The notes under the pieces are model-generated. The model saw nothing but the letters and a program-made list of their open reading frames with translations, was not told the origin of the DNA and ran no database searches. From the NCBI RefSeq assembly GCF_038039535.1, contig NZ_JBBPHP010000016.1, positions 67,346 through 131,345 of the forward strand: DNA of 64,000 nucleotides, given 5' to 3'. A program made the translations under genes and the position numbers. Origin of the DNA: Catalinimonas sp038039535 (GTDB lineage Bacteria > Bacteroidota > Bacteroidia > Cytophagales > Cyclobacteriaceae). Below, piece by piece: positions 49,940-59,666 of this stretch. The first letter of the stretch is position 1. Every line of letters starts with the position of its first letter.

Positions 49940-50602
49940 ATGAGTTTGTATCCATACTTCTCTCTTCAGAACTTAATATTGGGGCTGTTGATATTCCTGG
50001 CGGCCTGTACCGCCACTTCTACCAATTTCACCGGTTCCTGGAAAAGTCCTGATCTGGATAAACAAAAGAGCTACGACAATATTTTTGTGGCTGCTCTTAC
50101 TCAGAATATGAACGCCAAAGAAATTGTGGAAGGAGAGTTAGTGGCTCTACTGGAGCAGCAAGGCATTAACGCGACTACCAGTCTAAGCTTATTTCCGAAT
50201 AACTTCTCAGCAGAGCATGCCAGCGATAAAAGGCTGATTCTGGACAAAGTAAAGGCTAATGGTAATGATGCTATTCTGGCCATATCATTGGTAGACCAGA
50301 CGCATGAGAATCGTTATGTAGGAGGAAATGATACCTATGCTCCTACCTTAGCTTATGGTTATTACGATAACTTCCATACCTACTATTCTTATAACTACAA
50401 CCAGATCTATACACCCGGCTATTACTCTCTGGACAAAATCTACTACCTAGAAACCAATCTCTATGATGTAGAAAACGAAAAGCTGTACTGGTCTGCCCAG
50501 TCCGATACGTATAATCCGGGTGACATAGAGTACTTTGCCGAAGATTTTTCCAAAGCTATTATCGCTCAGCTGAAAAGAGAAGGCCTGATTGAAGTGGAAT
50601 AA
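49940..50602 (+). CDS. Lipoprotein of unknown function
   Basis: 220 aa. A signal peptide with lipobox LLIFLAACTA (Cys near residue 23) is followed by TNFTGSWKSPDLDKQKSYDNIFVAALTQNMNAKE, which recalls DUF4136-like envelope lipoproteins. A Tyr-rich middle (YGYYDNFHTYYSYNYNQIY) and a regular alpha/beta end (LYWSAQSDTYNPGDIEYFAEDFSKAII) complete it. It is convergent with the TlpA-like gene. Confidence 0.75.
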   Translation: MSLYPYFSLQNLILGLLIFLAACTATSTNFTGSWKSPDLDKQKSYDNIFVAALTQNMNAKEIVEGELVALLEQQGINATTSLSLFPNNFSAEHASDKRLILDKVKANGNDAILAISLVDQTHENRYVGGNDTYAPTLAYGYYDNFHTYYSYNYNQIYTPGYYSLDKIYYLETNLYDVENEKLYWSAQSDTYNPGDIEYFAEDFSKAIIAQLKREGLIEVE

Positions 50603-50614
50603 TACTACCTGGGA

Positions 50615-52132
50615 TTATTGATTGAGCAGCGCATAAATCTGATCGGCTACCTTTCCGGAAGAGGGGCGGTCAGCTTCCGGATCTTGAATTCTACCTTCCC
50701 GGTCAATCAAAATGTATCGGGGAATTCCGGTCAACATATACTTTTTCCAGATAGAAGCTTCTTCTTCATTCACATCATTATGCATATGTGTGCCGATCAG
50801 GTCAGGGTGCTCCTCCAAGTATTCCAGCCAGGCAGACTTATTATTATCTACTGAAACATACAGGAAGCTCACGTCTTCCTCTTCGGCCAGCTCTTGTCGT
50901 AATGCTATAGAAGCGGGAAACTCCTCCCGGCAGGGACCGCACCAGGTAGCCCATACGTCTATGTATACCACTTTGCCTTTGAGGTCGCTTAAAGCCAGCC
51001 TTTCTCCCTCAGGAGTAGTGCCGTAGAAATCAGGAGCAGGGCTCCCCGTACTGATTGCCATCCAACGATCATACTTTTCTTCCAGTGATGTCAGATAAGG
51101 AGAGTTACTGTTATTTTTGAGAAATTGATGATATAATGAATCTATATCAGGAGATATTCCTTTCCTATCCATCCATGAGCTGATATTCCAGGCCAGGAAA
51201 TAGTCTGAAAATTTAGCCTGATCATACTGGGTACGGATAAGACTATCTATCATGGATGGCATTTGCTTGTGCAAATTTTCCCTTTCCTCTGCACTCGTGC
51301 CATAATACAAGGGGTAAGCGACAGTAGCATCCATACTTCGCTGTAACAAGAAGGCGTAGTCAGGCATCTGCTTTTTCATCAGATTTGAGTCGTAGGGGAC
51401 TCTTTGATACACACTGCTAAAAGCTTCAGGCAACTGATACGCTCCTACCGTTTCGCCATTACTTATGGCTTTCACTACAAAATCATTCTGCAACAAAAAG
51501 GCATAACTTGCTTCTTCTTTCAGCACGTCTATCTCATTCCTTTTTTCCATCAGCGCTCTCATCTCAGCATCCATATCCACGCTATCCGCGTACCGCTGAA
51601 GGAAGCTATCCATACTATAGCGAATAGAGTCCAGCCGATCTAGAAAAGCCTGCTGTTCAAGCTCCCATATAAACTTCCCTCCACTTCTGAAAAATGGTTG
51701 TCTAACAAGAAATGAACCTGCCAGATAATTGTTTACTTCGGCTCCTTCACCTTCAAAACTGAGAGGCTGCTTTGGGGCTGCACCATCTATCGTTATTGTG
51801 AGCGAGTCTCCTGGTTCCAGATACAGCTGATTACTCTTGAGCTGCTCTTGCTCTGTCAACTGATAATCCAGTATCGCAAACAGTCCATGCGCCAGTTTCA
51901 TGTCCATCTCGCCTTTTCCCAGTGAATCCAATGTCACTTCTGCCAGGATATTACTTTTACCGCTAAGCATATCAAAAGTCAGCACCTTTACCGTATCTGA
52001 GGCCAGATGCTTCGCCTTTACATTGATATATACTGACTGCGTATCAGTTTGCCTGCTTCGCTGGTCTTCTTGACAGGCATAGAAAAATAAGGAGACAGCT
52101 AGTGCAAGAAGAGAGAAGAGTGAATTTCTCAT
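50615..52132 (-). CDS. TlpA-like thioredoxin-fold lipoprotein
   Basis: 505 aa. Signal and lipobox LALAVSLFFYACQ. The N-terminal ~350 residues are a DUF4369-like beta domain plus helices. The C-terminal AhpC/TSA-Redoxin domain (about 365-500) has APDFYGTTPEGERLALSDLKG and the redox motif WATWCGPCREEF. It is a membrane-attached thiol-disulfide reductase, common in Bacteroidota. The partner is unknown. Confidence 0.88.
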   Translation of the reverse strand: MRNSLFSLLALAVSLFFYACQEDQRSRQTDTQSVYINVKAKHLASDTVKVLTFDMLSGKSNILAEVTLDSLGKGEMDMKLAHGLFAILDYQLTEQEQLKSNQLYLEPGDSLTITIDGAAPKQPLSFEGEGAEVNNYLAGSFLVRQPFFRSGGKFIWELEQQAFLDRLDSIRYSMDSFLQRYADSVDMDAEMRALMEKRNEIDVLKEEASYAFLLQNDFVVKAISNGETVGAYQLPEAFSSVYQRVPYDSNLMKKQMPDYAFLLQRSMDATVAYPLYYGTSAEERENLHKQMPSMIDSLIRTQYDQAKFSDYFLAWNISSWMDRKGISPDIDSLYHQFLKNNSNSPYLTSLEEKYDRWMAISTGSPAPDFYGTTPEGERLALSDLKGKVVYIDVWATWCGPCREEFPASIALRQELAEEEDVSFLYVSVDNNKSAWLEYLEEHPDLIGTHMHNDVNEEEASIWKKYMLTGIPRYILIDREGRIQDPEADRPSSGKVADQIYALLNQ

Positions 52133-52211
52133 GATCTAAAATTAAATTTTACCCTACTTAAAGTAAATTATTAAGTATAAGATAAATAAATCATGAGATA
52201 TTCACAATTAA

Positions 52212-53894
52212 TCAATTATCATTCGGCCATAGCTCCTTAAATTCATCTGCTTTCCCCAGGTATTCATAGCGCTGCAAAGCAATAGGTACGTTGCCATTGA
52301 CCATCAGGAAGTCATGGAAATTGCGTAAGCTGAAGTTGTCTCCCTGCTGTATTTTGGCATCAGCCAGAAACTTCATGATCTGTATTTTGCCTATCTGATA
52401 AGAAATTGCCTGTCCCGGGGTGAGGCTGAAGAAACCTGCTTCTTCTACCGCTGTTTCCCTATCCATCGGTACAATGGTTTCCAGATAATTGGCGGCTTCA
52501 GGAATATCATAATTACCTACTGCCAGATTCACATCTATATCTACCCGCAGGGCACGCAGCCGCATAAAGCTGTACATGATTTCCCGGGTGCGTGGTCGGT
52601 CATCCAGTAAACCAAACTGCAATAACATTTCCTCTACATAGAAACCAATTCCCTCAATAGGGCCGGAGTCAAAGAAGCGGCGGCGGATAGGGTTATCATT
52701 CTTCCACGAACGTACCAATTGAAAATAATGGCCGGGCACACCCTCATGAATGATGATAGGGCGAGGGTCCTGCGCTATGGCTTTGTAGAAATAAGGCAGA
52801 TCCCAGGAAGGATCACGGATATAGCTTACGCCATCAATATCCAGCCGCGATTCTGAGGTAAGGTCGTCTGTAACGCCCATATGGGCAAGAGGAGCCAGAT
52901 AGGGGGTGAGTTCTTTATTGAGGTAGTGATTCACATCCTCAGGCACGCTCATGATATTCATCTCTTCCATAAAATCCCTGATTTCCTGCTCCTGCTCTGC
53001 TTCTTTGGTAATCTGTGCCTGGGCATTCTCAAAAAGTGTGGGGGCAGGTTCATCCACATTGCGCATCTGCTCAAACACATCAAAAGCTACCGAACGGCTC
53101 CATTCCATCGCTCCCATAGTCAGCAGTTCTTCGGGCGTAAAAGGTATGAGCGCAATGTTCTTCAGAAAGTAGTTATAATTTTCTCTGCCGACCTCAAAGG
53201 ATTGGGCCATCTCCGGCATCTCTTTTTCCAGCCAGTCAGCGTAGGCAACCAAGGCTTCAGTAGCAGCTTGAGTAGCCTTGTCCAGTTTTTTGTGGTAAGA
53301 TTTATCAGCCACCTGCTGAAGCGCCTCATTCATCTGCCGCATCTTTTGATCAATACCTTCCAGATTATTTAAGGCGATCACCGCTCCTCCGGCAAAAGGC
53401 TCGGTCAGATTAGTATGTGCATATTCAAGCGTAGTGGGAATAGATTGGAGGCGGAGAATTATCTCTTCCAGGCGGGCATCATCCATTTCTGTATGTAAAA
53501 CCAAGAGTTCAAACAAAACTCCCAGGGTCTGATGCACATAGAAGTCAGGATTGCGGTAGGGGAGGCGCAGTACGTTCAGTTCCCAATTGATTCGCTCTAC
53601 TGCGGAGTGCAACAGCAAAAAATCCACACTGTCTGACTTATTCCAGCCACTTTGGTCAATCGCATCCAGCGCATTACGAAATCGCTCATAATCCTGATGG
53701 TATTGCTGCAGGGCTTCCGGTGAATAATCGGGCACCCAGCCCTTAGGTCGCTCCACCCGGTTAATATCGTCGCCGCTGGCAGGCTGCATTTTGGCACGCC
53801 AGGCAAAAAAAGTTTCCCCAAAGCTTTGCAAATCGTCATTGGCGAATGCAAAGAGGGGAAGGAGGGTTAGGATAAGGATTCGGACTAATGTCAT
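52212..53894 (-). CDS. DUF885-family secreted metallopeptidase-like protein
   Basis: 560 aa. The signal peptide is LVRILILTLLPLFAFA. The zinc-binding motif HEGVPGHYFQ (about residue 400) with a later downstream Glu region (EGIGFYVEEML) and the closing GQAISYQIGKIQIMKF segment match the DUF885 family. It probably acts as a periplasmic peptidase; the substrate is unknown. Confidence 0.87.
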   Translation of the reverse strand: MTLVRILILTLLPLFAFANDDLQSFGETFFAWRAKMQPASGDDINRVERPKGWVPDYSPEALQQYHQDYERFRNALDAIDQSGWNKSDSVDFLLLHSAVERINWELNVLRLPYRNPDFYVHQTLGVLFELLVLHTEMDDARLEEIILRLQSIPTTLEYAHTNLTEPFAGGAVIALNNLEGIDQKMRQMNEALQQVADKSYHKKLDKATQAATEALVAYADWLEKEMPEMAQSFEVGRENYNYFLKNIALIPFTPEELLTMGAMEWSRSVAFDVFEQMRNVDEPAPTLFENAQAQITKEAEQEQEIRDFMEEMNIMSVPEDVNHYLNKELTPYLAPLAHMGVTDDLTSESRLDIDGVSYIRDPSWDLPYFYKAIAQDPRPIIIHEGVPGHYFQLVRSWKNDNPIRRRFFDSGPIEGIGFYVEEMLLQFGLLDDRPRTREIMYSFMRLRALRVDIDVNLAVGNYDIPEAANYLETIVPMDRETAVEEAGFFSLTPGQAISYQIGKIQIMKFLADAKIQQGDNFSLRNFHDFLMVNGNVPIALQRYEYLGKADEFKELWPNDN

Positions 53895-53942
53895 ATTTTC
53901 ATGCTTGTAATAAGATTATCAATTTTCAACGCTTATTTGCTT

Positions 53943-54080
53943 TGTTACTTTTTGTGGCAATGACAAAAAGTAACAGCGCGGCTGCCGCCAAAAAAGTCTA
54001 GCCATCCAGGCCGGAAATCTCCGAACGCTTCACCACACATACCAATCACACGCCCGCCGGATATTCAAGCCAACGCACAA
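53943..54080. repeat. Intergenic element starting with a 13-bp inverted repeat
   Basis: TGTTACTTTTTGT (53943-53955) and ACAAAAAGTAACA (53963-53975) form a perfect hairpin, and a GC-rich tail (to about 54080) differs in style from its surroundings. A similar TTACTTTTTG...CAAAAAGTAA word is, from memory, frequent between genes in Bacteroidota; only one copy is seen here. Confidence 0.4.
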
Positions 54081-54095
54081 AAACTAGCTGTTTAA

Positions 54096-57000
54096 CTATT
54101 CATTGTCAAACCAGCTGATGTCGGACTCTTCTACTTGCTGACGGTAATTTTGCCAGGCATTCGCGTAAAAGTCATCTACTGCTTGCTGAAATTCGTCTAC
54201 CAGTTTTTCAGCCTGTGCCACTAGCGCCTTATCCTGTTCCGAAGGTTTATGTAGTCGTCCCATCAGCGCATATTGTGCATCAGACACACTGGAGTAAGCC
54301 GTAGTTTCAAAAGATTGCCAGGCGCCCACCTGCTTCTCCGGTCGCTTACCTCGGGCCTGCTCACTCAAGTGTCGCAATTCATCTTTGATCTGCTGAGAAA
54401 GCTTGACTAAAGTATCAGCTTCAGCATAATTCAGGGTTTTTAGCTGGGACTCAATTTGACTAACTGTTTTTTCACTTTCAGTAATTTTATTTAAAGCAGA
54501 GCTCAGTTGACTTGTGCTTTTGTCCAGGCGCTTCAGCAGAGCATAGTGCGCGGCATCTACTTCCGACTGATCGCCAAACCGAGGGTCAGGAATGACCTCC
54601 ACTTCAGTAGTATCTTGGGTACCATCATACGTAATTACTGCCTGATAAGTGCCCGGCAACACAGGAATATCTCTGCTCTCATCAGTCACATAAGCGCCCG
54701 GAAGCTGTGCCGCCTGCTCATCCAGTTTCCAGGTGATGTAATTTAGTCCCAAATCCAGTTCCGTTCTACTAACGGTCTGAATAAGATTTCCCTGTGCATC
54801 ATAGATTTCCGCTTTGACTTCCCTATCGGCAGTGGGTTGCTCAGCGATGTAGAAAGGAATTTTCACCTTCTGGAAAACCCTGTTCTCTCCTTCAAAAGTT
54901 GTATGAAAGCCCGTCCAGATATTGCCGGGAGGGGCAATGAACAAGCCTTTCACCTGCACCACCTCATTCAGCGGCAGGGCAGTCAATTGATCATTCAGAT
55001 TTCCAGCAGCTGCTTCCCGCAGGCTCAGCAGATCGTCTATGATCCAGATCGCCCGCCCGAATGTACCTACGATCAGAGCAGATTCTCTTTCCTGTATGGC
55101 CAGGTCCATGGTAGAGACTGCCGGGAAGCCATTCTCAAATTGTGTCCAGTTATTCCCTTCATCCATACTGATCCATAAACCGTTCTCCGTACCCAGAAAA
55201 ACCAGCTTAGGCTCTACCGGGTCCTGTATCACTGCCAGCGCATAGCCTTTCACATCACTACCATCTACCATACGTTCCCAGCTTTTACCATAATTAGTGG
55301 TACGAAAAAGATAGGGCGCATAATCGCCCCGGCGATAATCATTAACGACCATCCAGGCGGTGGCGGCATCATGAGTTGAAGCTTTGATCTGGGCAATCCA
55401 GCTACCTTCCGGCATACCTTTTACATTGGCAGTTAGGTTTTGCCAGCTTTGTCCGCCATCCTGTGTCAGTTGTACCTGCCCATCATCAGTGCCTACCCAG
55501 ACGATTTCCTTCTCCAACGGACTGGGAGCGATCGTCAGAATAGCATTGTAAAACTCCGCCCCTGAAGCATCTATCGTTAGCCCCCCATAGTCCTGCTTTT
55601 GCTCTTCAGGATTATTAGTGGTGAGATCGGGAGAGATAATTTCCCAATTGGCGCCCTTGTCAGTAGTTTTGTGCACAAACTGGCTGCCATAATAGGCGGC
55701 ATCCTGATTCCAGGGGTCCCGTGCAAAACCAGCATTCCAGTTGAAGCGAAGGCGAGTATCCAAGTCGGTAGCCTGCGGCTTGATACTCTGGTAATACCCC
55801 GTAAGCTTATCGTAGCGGAAAAGATCGCCATTCTGAGCCGTACCATAGCCAAAACGAGAATTGGCCGAGTCGGGTGAAATATAAAACCCATCACCTCCCA
55901 CCAGATACTGCCAGTAGAGCGTGCGTATGCCTCCTCTTTTCCACACATAACCTGGCCCCGACCAGTTGCCATTGTCCTGCATGCCGCCATACACATTATA
56001 GGGCATATCATTGTCCACATTGATATGGTAAAACTGTGCCACCGGAATGGTCTCGGGAAAATACCAGCTCTTCCCATGATCGTGGGTGATGCCCAGCCCC
56101 CCATCACCACCAATGATAAAAAAAGTAGGATTGTTAGGATCTACCCAGAAAGCATGAAAATCGGCGTGTATGCCTTTGGTCTCATCGGCAGGAATCATAG
56201 GAATGGAGTCAAAACTTTGACCTCCGTCATAACTTAATGTGAGGGGCTGATAAATATTGTACAGCCGGTTCTGGTCCTGCGGATCTACCGCTAAGTCCTG
56301 GAAGTAGAAAGGGCGGTTGTTGGTATAGCGGGGGTTATCATTGATCATTTCCCAATGCTTTCCTCCATCATTACTGCGATAGAGGGCATTTTTCTCAGCT
56401 TCTACTTTGGCATATACTCTCTCAGGATTGCTGGGAGCAACAGCGATACCGATACGCCCCAGTTCTCCGGCAGGCAGACCGTTTTCTTCACCCAGTTGCT
56501 GCCAGTTTTTGCCTCCATCATAAGTCACATATAGACCAGAGCCGGGGCCGCCGGAAGTGAAGCTGTAGGGAGTTCGCCTATGCTCGTACATAGCCGCGAA
56601 TATTTTGTTGGGATTTTCAGGGTCCATCACCATATCCGCCACACCCGACTGCTCATTGGTATAGAGAATTTTCTCCCAGCTTTCTCCACCATCAGTCGTT
56701 TTGTAAACCCCTCTATGTTCACCAGGCGTAAAAGGATCACCCATCACGCCTACATAGACTATGTTGCCATCATTAGGGTCAATGAGGATACGATGGATGG
56801 TTTTAGATTCTTTTAATCCCCTAGATTGCCAGCTTTCTCCACCATCCATACTTTTGAATAAGCCCTGGCCCAGGTTCATGGAGTTGCGGGGATTGCCTTC
56901 ACCAGTCCCTACCCAAACTACAGCGGGATTGTCCTGCTGCACCGCTATGGCACCTATGTTCATGGTCGGCTGATCGTCAAAAATACTTTTCCAGGCCGTG

Positions 57001-57233
57001 CCTCCATTCTCAGATTTCCATACCCCGCCGGAAGCAGCCCCCACATAAATAACTTTAGTAGGATGATCTACTACCGCATCAATAGCGGTAATTCTCCCGC
57101 TCATATTGGCCGGCCCGACGTTGCGGATATTGAGGTTTTTGAAATATTCGGGTCGAAAGGTTTGGGCGTGGGTAAGGCTTAGGCTAACAAACAGAAACAG
57201 AATTAGTAATACATAGTAAGGTTTAAGAGACAT
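54096..57233 (-). CDS. Large secreted BNR/VPS10-like beta-propeller protein
   Basis: 1045 aa. Signal peptide (ILFLFVSLSLTHAQ). Repeated Asp-box units (GGTAWKSIF, GGESWQSRG, GGESWEKIL, GGKNWQQLG, GGKHWEMIN, HGKSWYFPE, GGQSWQNLT) form one or two propellers over residues 60-730. A C-terminal region with beta-sandwich and helices follows. The family is widespread in Bacteroidota (sortilin-like/WD40-BNR) without proven activity. A perfect 20-bp palindrome lies upstream. Confidence 0.87.
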   Translation of the reverse strand: MSLKPYYVLLILFLFVSLSLTHAQTFRPEYFKNLNIRNVGPANMSGRITAIDAVVDHPTKVIYVGAASGGVWKSENGGTAWKSIFDDQPTMNIGAIAVQQDNPAVVWVGTGEGNPRNSMNLGQGLFKSMDGGESWQSRGLKESKTIHRILIDPNDGNIVYVGVMGDPFTPGEHRGVYKTTDGGESWEKILYTNEQSGVADMVMDPENPNKIFAAMYEHRRTPYSFTSGGPGSGLYVTYDGGKNWQQLGEENGLPAGELGRIGIAVAPSNPERVYAKVEAEKNALYRSNDGGKHWEMINDNPRYTNNRPFYFQDLAVDPQDQNRLYNIYQPLTLSYDGGQSFDSIPMIPADETKGIHADFHAFWVDPNNPTFFIIGGDGGLGITHDHGKSWYFPETIPVAQFYHINVDNDMPYNVYGGMQDNGNWSGPGYVWKRGGIRTLYWQYLVGGDGFYISPDSANSRFGYGTAQNGDLFRYDKLTGYYQSIKPQATDLDTRLRFNWNAGFARDPWNQDAAYYGSQFVHKTTDKGANWEIISPDLTTNNPEEQKQDYGGLTIDASGAEFYNAILTIAPSPLEKEIVWVGTDDGQVQLTQDGGQSWQNLTANVKGMPEGSWIAQIKASTHDAATAWMVVNDYRRGDYAPYLFRTTNYGKSWERMVDGSDVKGYALAVIQDPVEPKLVFLGTENGLWISMDEGNNWTQFENGFPAVSTMDLAIQERESALIVGTFGRAIWIIDDLLSLREAAAGNLNDQLTALPLNEVVQVKGLFIAPPGNIWTGFHTTFEGENRVFQKVKIPFYIAEQPTADREVKAEIYDAQGNLIQTVSRTELDLGLNYITWKLDEQAAQLPGAYVTDESRDIPVLPGTYQAVITYDGTQDTTEVEVIPDPRFGDQSEVDAAHYALLKRLDKSTSQLSSALNKITESEKTVSQIESQLKTLNYAEADTLVKLSQQIKDELRHLSEQARGKRPEKQVGAWQSFETTAYSSVSDAQYALMGRLHKPSEQDKALVAQAEKLVDEFQQAVDDFYANAWQNYRQQVEESDISWFDNE

Positions 57234-57266
57234 TAGTATAGGTCTTATTTTTAATCTTTAGTTCAT

Positions 57267-57309
57267 CTTTCACCTTTGCCAAAGTTCGCAACTTTGGCAA
57301 AGGTGAAAG
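57267..57309. repeat. REP-like perfect palindrome beside the RAYT gene
   Basis: A 20-bp arm at 57267-57286 is exactly complementary to 57290-57309 with loop CGC. The inner CTTTGCCAAAG/CTTTGGCAAAG words recur at 59632-59662. It lies 20 nt after the RAYT stop and 34 nt upstream of the BNR-gene start. Confidence 0.7.
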
Positions 57310-57329
57310 GTTAAATATAAGACCAAAAT

Positions 57330-57956
57330 CTATTCAATCATCCATTCCTGGATTTTATTGAGGGAAAGGTTTTGCTGATGAAAATCTTGATATGCCTGCT
57401 TTCCTCCAAACCAACTTAAAACGGCATCTCTCTCCAAGCGTGTTTTTCGCTCATCAGTAAAACTTAAAAAAGAAGAATGAGGATAAGCAGCGAGGTCATT
57501 AACAAATCCATGCAACACGGGGTTTGCATGTATATAATAAATCAGTCGGGTAAAATATAGCTCACTATCTACTCTTTTTCTGTGAAATGGTTTTTCAAAG
57601 AGGGTGCCTGTTCTACCATATACCTTATTGAAGCTTTGCGTATAACAACTAAAAAAACGGGCAAACTGACGGCTTACTACTTTATCCATACTATGGAGAC
57701 CAAGGTTGACCTTAAGTTTTTCTGTAAGTATATACTCTTCTAAGCTCTCTTGAGCACGTACTCTTATCAGAAGATGAAAATGATTCCCTAGCAGGCAGTA
57801 CGCAAAAGTTTCTGCAACTGGATCAATAAATAAAGCGTACTTCTCAAGAAAGAATCTGTAGTTTTCTTCTTTGAGAAATATAGTTTCACCGTTTATGCCA
57901 CGGTTGTACACATGGTAATAATCTCCTGGAAGAAGCGGAATTTCATGCTGTTGCAT
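57330..57956 (-). CDS. REP-associated tyrosine transposase (RAYT, Y1/IS200-like)
   Basis: 208 aa from ATG 57956, chosen because the conserved domain begins PLLPGDYYHVYNRGINGE; an upstream frame to 58010 has no domain. Catalytic features: the HUH pair in LLGNHFHLLIRV (about residue 78) and a Tyr within a YYIHANPVLHGF segment (about 155). RAYT proteins recognise and cut palindromic REP elements; a suitable palindrome is adjacent. Confidence 0.87.
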   Translation of the reverse strand: MQQHEIPLLPGDYYHVYNRGINGETIFLKEENYRFFLEKYALFIDPVAETFAYCLLGNHFHLLIRVRAQESLEEYILTEKLKVNLGLHSMDKVVSRQFARFFSCYTQSFNKVYGRTGTLFEKPFHRKRVDSELYFTRLIYYIHANPVLHGFVNDLAAYPHSSFLSFTDERKTRLERDAVLSWFGGKQAYQDFHQQNLSLNKIQEWMIE

Positions 57957-58019
57957 CTTTGACGATATGTAAGTTGTCTTCAACAGCGTAGTGACAAAAA
58001 TTATACTCAAATAAAACTT

Positions 58020-59042
58020 ATGAAAATGAGTAAATCAGCAGTAATAGATATCAAGAAGCTGGGCTTTCCCTGGGAAACCAGCGACCCTTTTTTGTTTTGT
58101 GTGCATCATGAAGATGCTTACCCCCGCGGAAATAAAGACATGGGTCCTTCTGCCTCACTGGCAGGTAGAAATATTGGTCAGGATTTTAATGGTAAAGATG
58201 GCTGGAGCATGTATCATGGTTCTAAAGTTCCCGGCTTTCCAGCCCACCCGCATGTAGGCTTTGAAACTGTGACTATCGTTCGTCAGGGCCTGATTGACCA
58301 CTCTGACTCACTAGGAGCCGCTGGTCGTTTTGGCGATGGGGATGTGCAGTGGATGACCGCCGGAAAAGGCGTGCAGCACTCAGAAATGTTTCCTTTGTTA
58401 AAAGAAGATGAAGATAATCCGCTGGAACTTTTCCAGATCTGGCTCAATTTACCCAAAGCCAAGAAGAAAGCCGACCCTCACTTTGCAATGCTCTGGGGAG
58501 ATACCATTCCTAAGTATAAAGCGAAAGACGAAGAAGGAAGAGAAACCAGCGTAGCCATAGTTGCCGGTAAAATTGGCGACTTACAGGCTCCTCCACCAGC
58601 ACCAGACTCCTGGGCCGCTGATCCTGAAAATGAGGTAGCGATCTGGAATATCCGTATGGAAGCAAATGCCCAATGGACATTACCGGCTGCCAAAAGTGCG
58701 GTGAACCGTACGCTTTATTTCTTCAAAGGCAGTACCATTGAGGTAGATGGGCAGGAAGTTTCTTCCTACAAATCTATTAAGCTACAGGCCGATCAGGAGG
58801 TGAGCCTGAAAAATGGCGATACAGAAGGTCATCTGCTTTTATTGCAGGGAAAACCAATCAATGAGCCGGTAGTGCAGTATGGCCCTTTTGTAACCAACAG
58901 CAATGCGGAAGTACAGCAAATCATGCAGGAGTTTCAGCGCACACAGTTTGGCGGATGGCCCTGGCCTTCCCATGAGCACGTACATGCCCGCAACCAAGGG
59001 CGCTTCGCCAAGTATGCCGATGGAAAGGTGGTGGAAAAGTAA
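58020..59042 (+). CDS. Pirin-family protein
   Basis: 340 aa. Bicupin fold: the first cupin has FPAHPHVGFETVTIVRQG and DSLGAAGRFGDGDVQWMTAGKGVQHSE (the likely metal-binding His/Glu), then FQIWLNLP. The second cupin follows near residue 230. Pirins are non-haem metal proteins, some with quercetinase activity; the substrate is unknown. ATG at 58020 (a second ATG lies at 58026). It is divergent from the RAYT gene. Confidence 0.9.
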   Translation: MKMSKSAVIDIKKLGFPWETSDPFLFCVHHEDAYPRGNKDMGPSASLAGRNIGQDFNGKDGWSMYHGSKVPGFPAHPHVGFETVTIVRQGLIDHSDSLGAAGRFGDGDVQWMTAGKGVQHSEMFPLLKEDEDNPLELFQIWLNLPKAKKKADPHFAMLWGDTIPKYKAKDEEGRETSVAIVAGKIGDLQAPPPAPDSWAADPENEVAIWNIRMEANAQWTLPAAKSAVNRTLYFFKGSTIEVDGQEVSSYKSIKLQADQEVSLKNGDTEGHLLLLQGKPINEPVVQYGPFVTNSNAEVQQIMQEFQRTQFGGWPWPSHEHVHARNQGRFAKYADGKVVEK

Positions 59043-59071
59043 CATACTTGCTTCCTTTATTTATTAAATAT

Positions 59072-59100
59072 TCCCAGGGTCCAAACTCTGGGATTTTTTT
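59072..59100 (+). terminator. Intrinsic terminator of the pirin gene
   Basis: TCCCAG (59072-59077) with CTGGGA (59088-59093), plus inner GT/AC pairs, and a T7 run. Confidence 0.85.
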
Positions 59101-59225
59101 ATCTATACTTCTCTCCAGTACTTAGGATTATTTCACTTTTATTAAACTAAATAAACCAAACATGCAACAACAAAAGTGTTATTATCGTAAAAGATAGTAT
59201 TACTATCAAATTAAATAATAAAGCT

Positions 59226-59402
59226 ATGATTTTATCACCTTTTGTTCACCATATATTAGACGGAAAGCAGGAAGAAAAAGCGCTGGCACCTTTACAGCCA
59301 ATAGCCATGAAAAGATATAGACAAACAAACACCCTTGCGGATATGTCAGTCGGCAGAATACGACGATGGAGCTTACCCTTCCGACGTCCTTTTTCTATAT
59401 AG
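59226..59402 (+). CDS. Possible 58-aa small protein
   Basis: ATG 59226 to TAG 59402. It starts MILSPFVHHILDGKQEEKAL and ends in a basic RIRRWSLPFRRPF stretch. It precedes a recognised small gene by 30 nt on the same strand. The support is only size and position. Confidence 0.35.
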   Translation: MILSPFVHHILDGKQEEKALAPLQPIAMKRYRQTNTLADMSVGRIRRWSLPFRRPFSI

Positions 59403-59432
59403 CTTATTCAATAAACCAAAATTTGATTACCG

Positions 59433-59621
59433 ATGAAAACTTGTATGTTGACTTACAGCAAACTCATACTGGAAAAGGTAAGCTTCAGTAAAGAGTTGTA
59501 CGAACGAGAGTACAGAAAAGCCCTCAGAAAGCTTTCTGAAAGTGAAGCACGACAGTTAAAAGAGTGGGCTAATAACAAGAATAAAAGGTTAGCCAATAAA
59601 TCGGTATCAATGGTGAGTTAA
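59433..59621 (+). CDS. Conserved small protein
   Basis: 62 aa. It contains LTYSKLILEKVSFSKELYEREYRKALRKL and a SESEARQLKEW end, a pattern I recall from many short Bacteroidota proteins of unknown role (EKVSFdxxLfEkEl). Helical and basic. It is followed by a REP-like palindrome. Confidence 0.6.
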   Translation: MKTCMLTYSKLILEKVSFSKELYEREYRKALRKLSESEARQLKEWANNKNKRLANKSVSMVS

Positions 59622-59631
59622 TTTGCTATCA

Positions 59632-59662
59632 ACTTTGCCAAAGCTCAAAACTTTGGCAAAGT
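59632..59662. repeat. Second REP-like palindrome
   Basis: ACTTTGCCAAAG (59632-59643) is complementary to CTTTGGCAAAGT (59651-59662), 7-nt loop. It shares its core with the palindrome at 57267-57309 and lies between convergent genes. Confidence 0.65.
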
Positions 59663-59666
59663 CATG

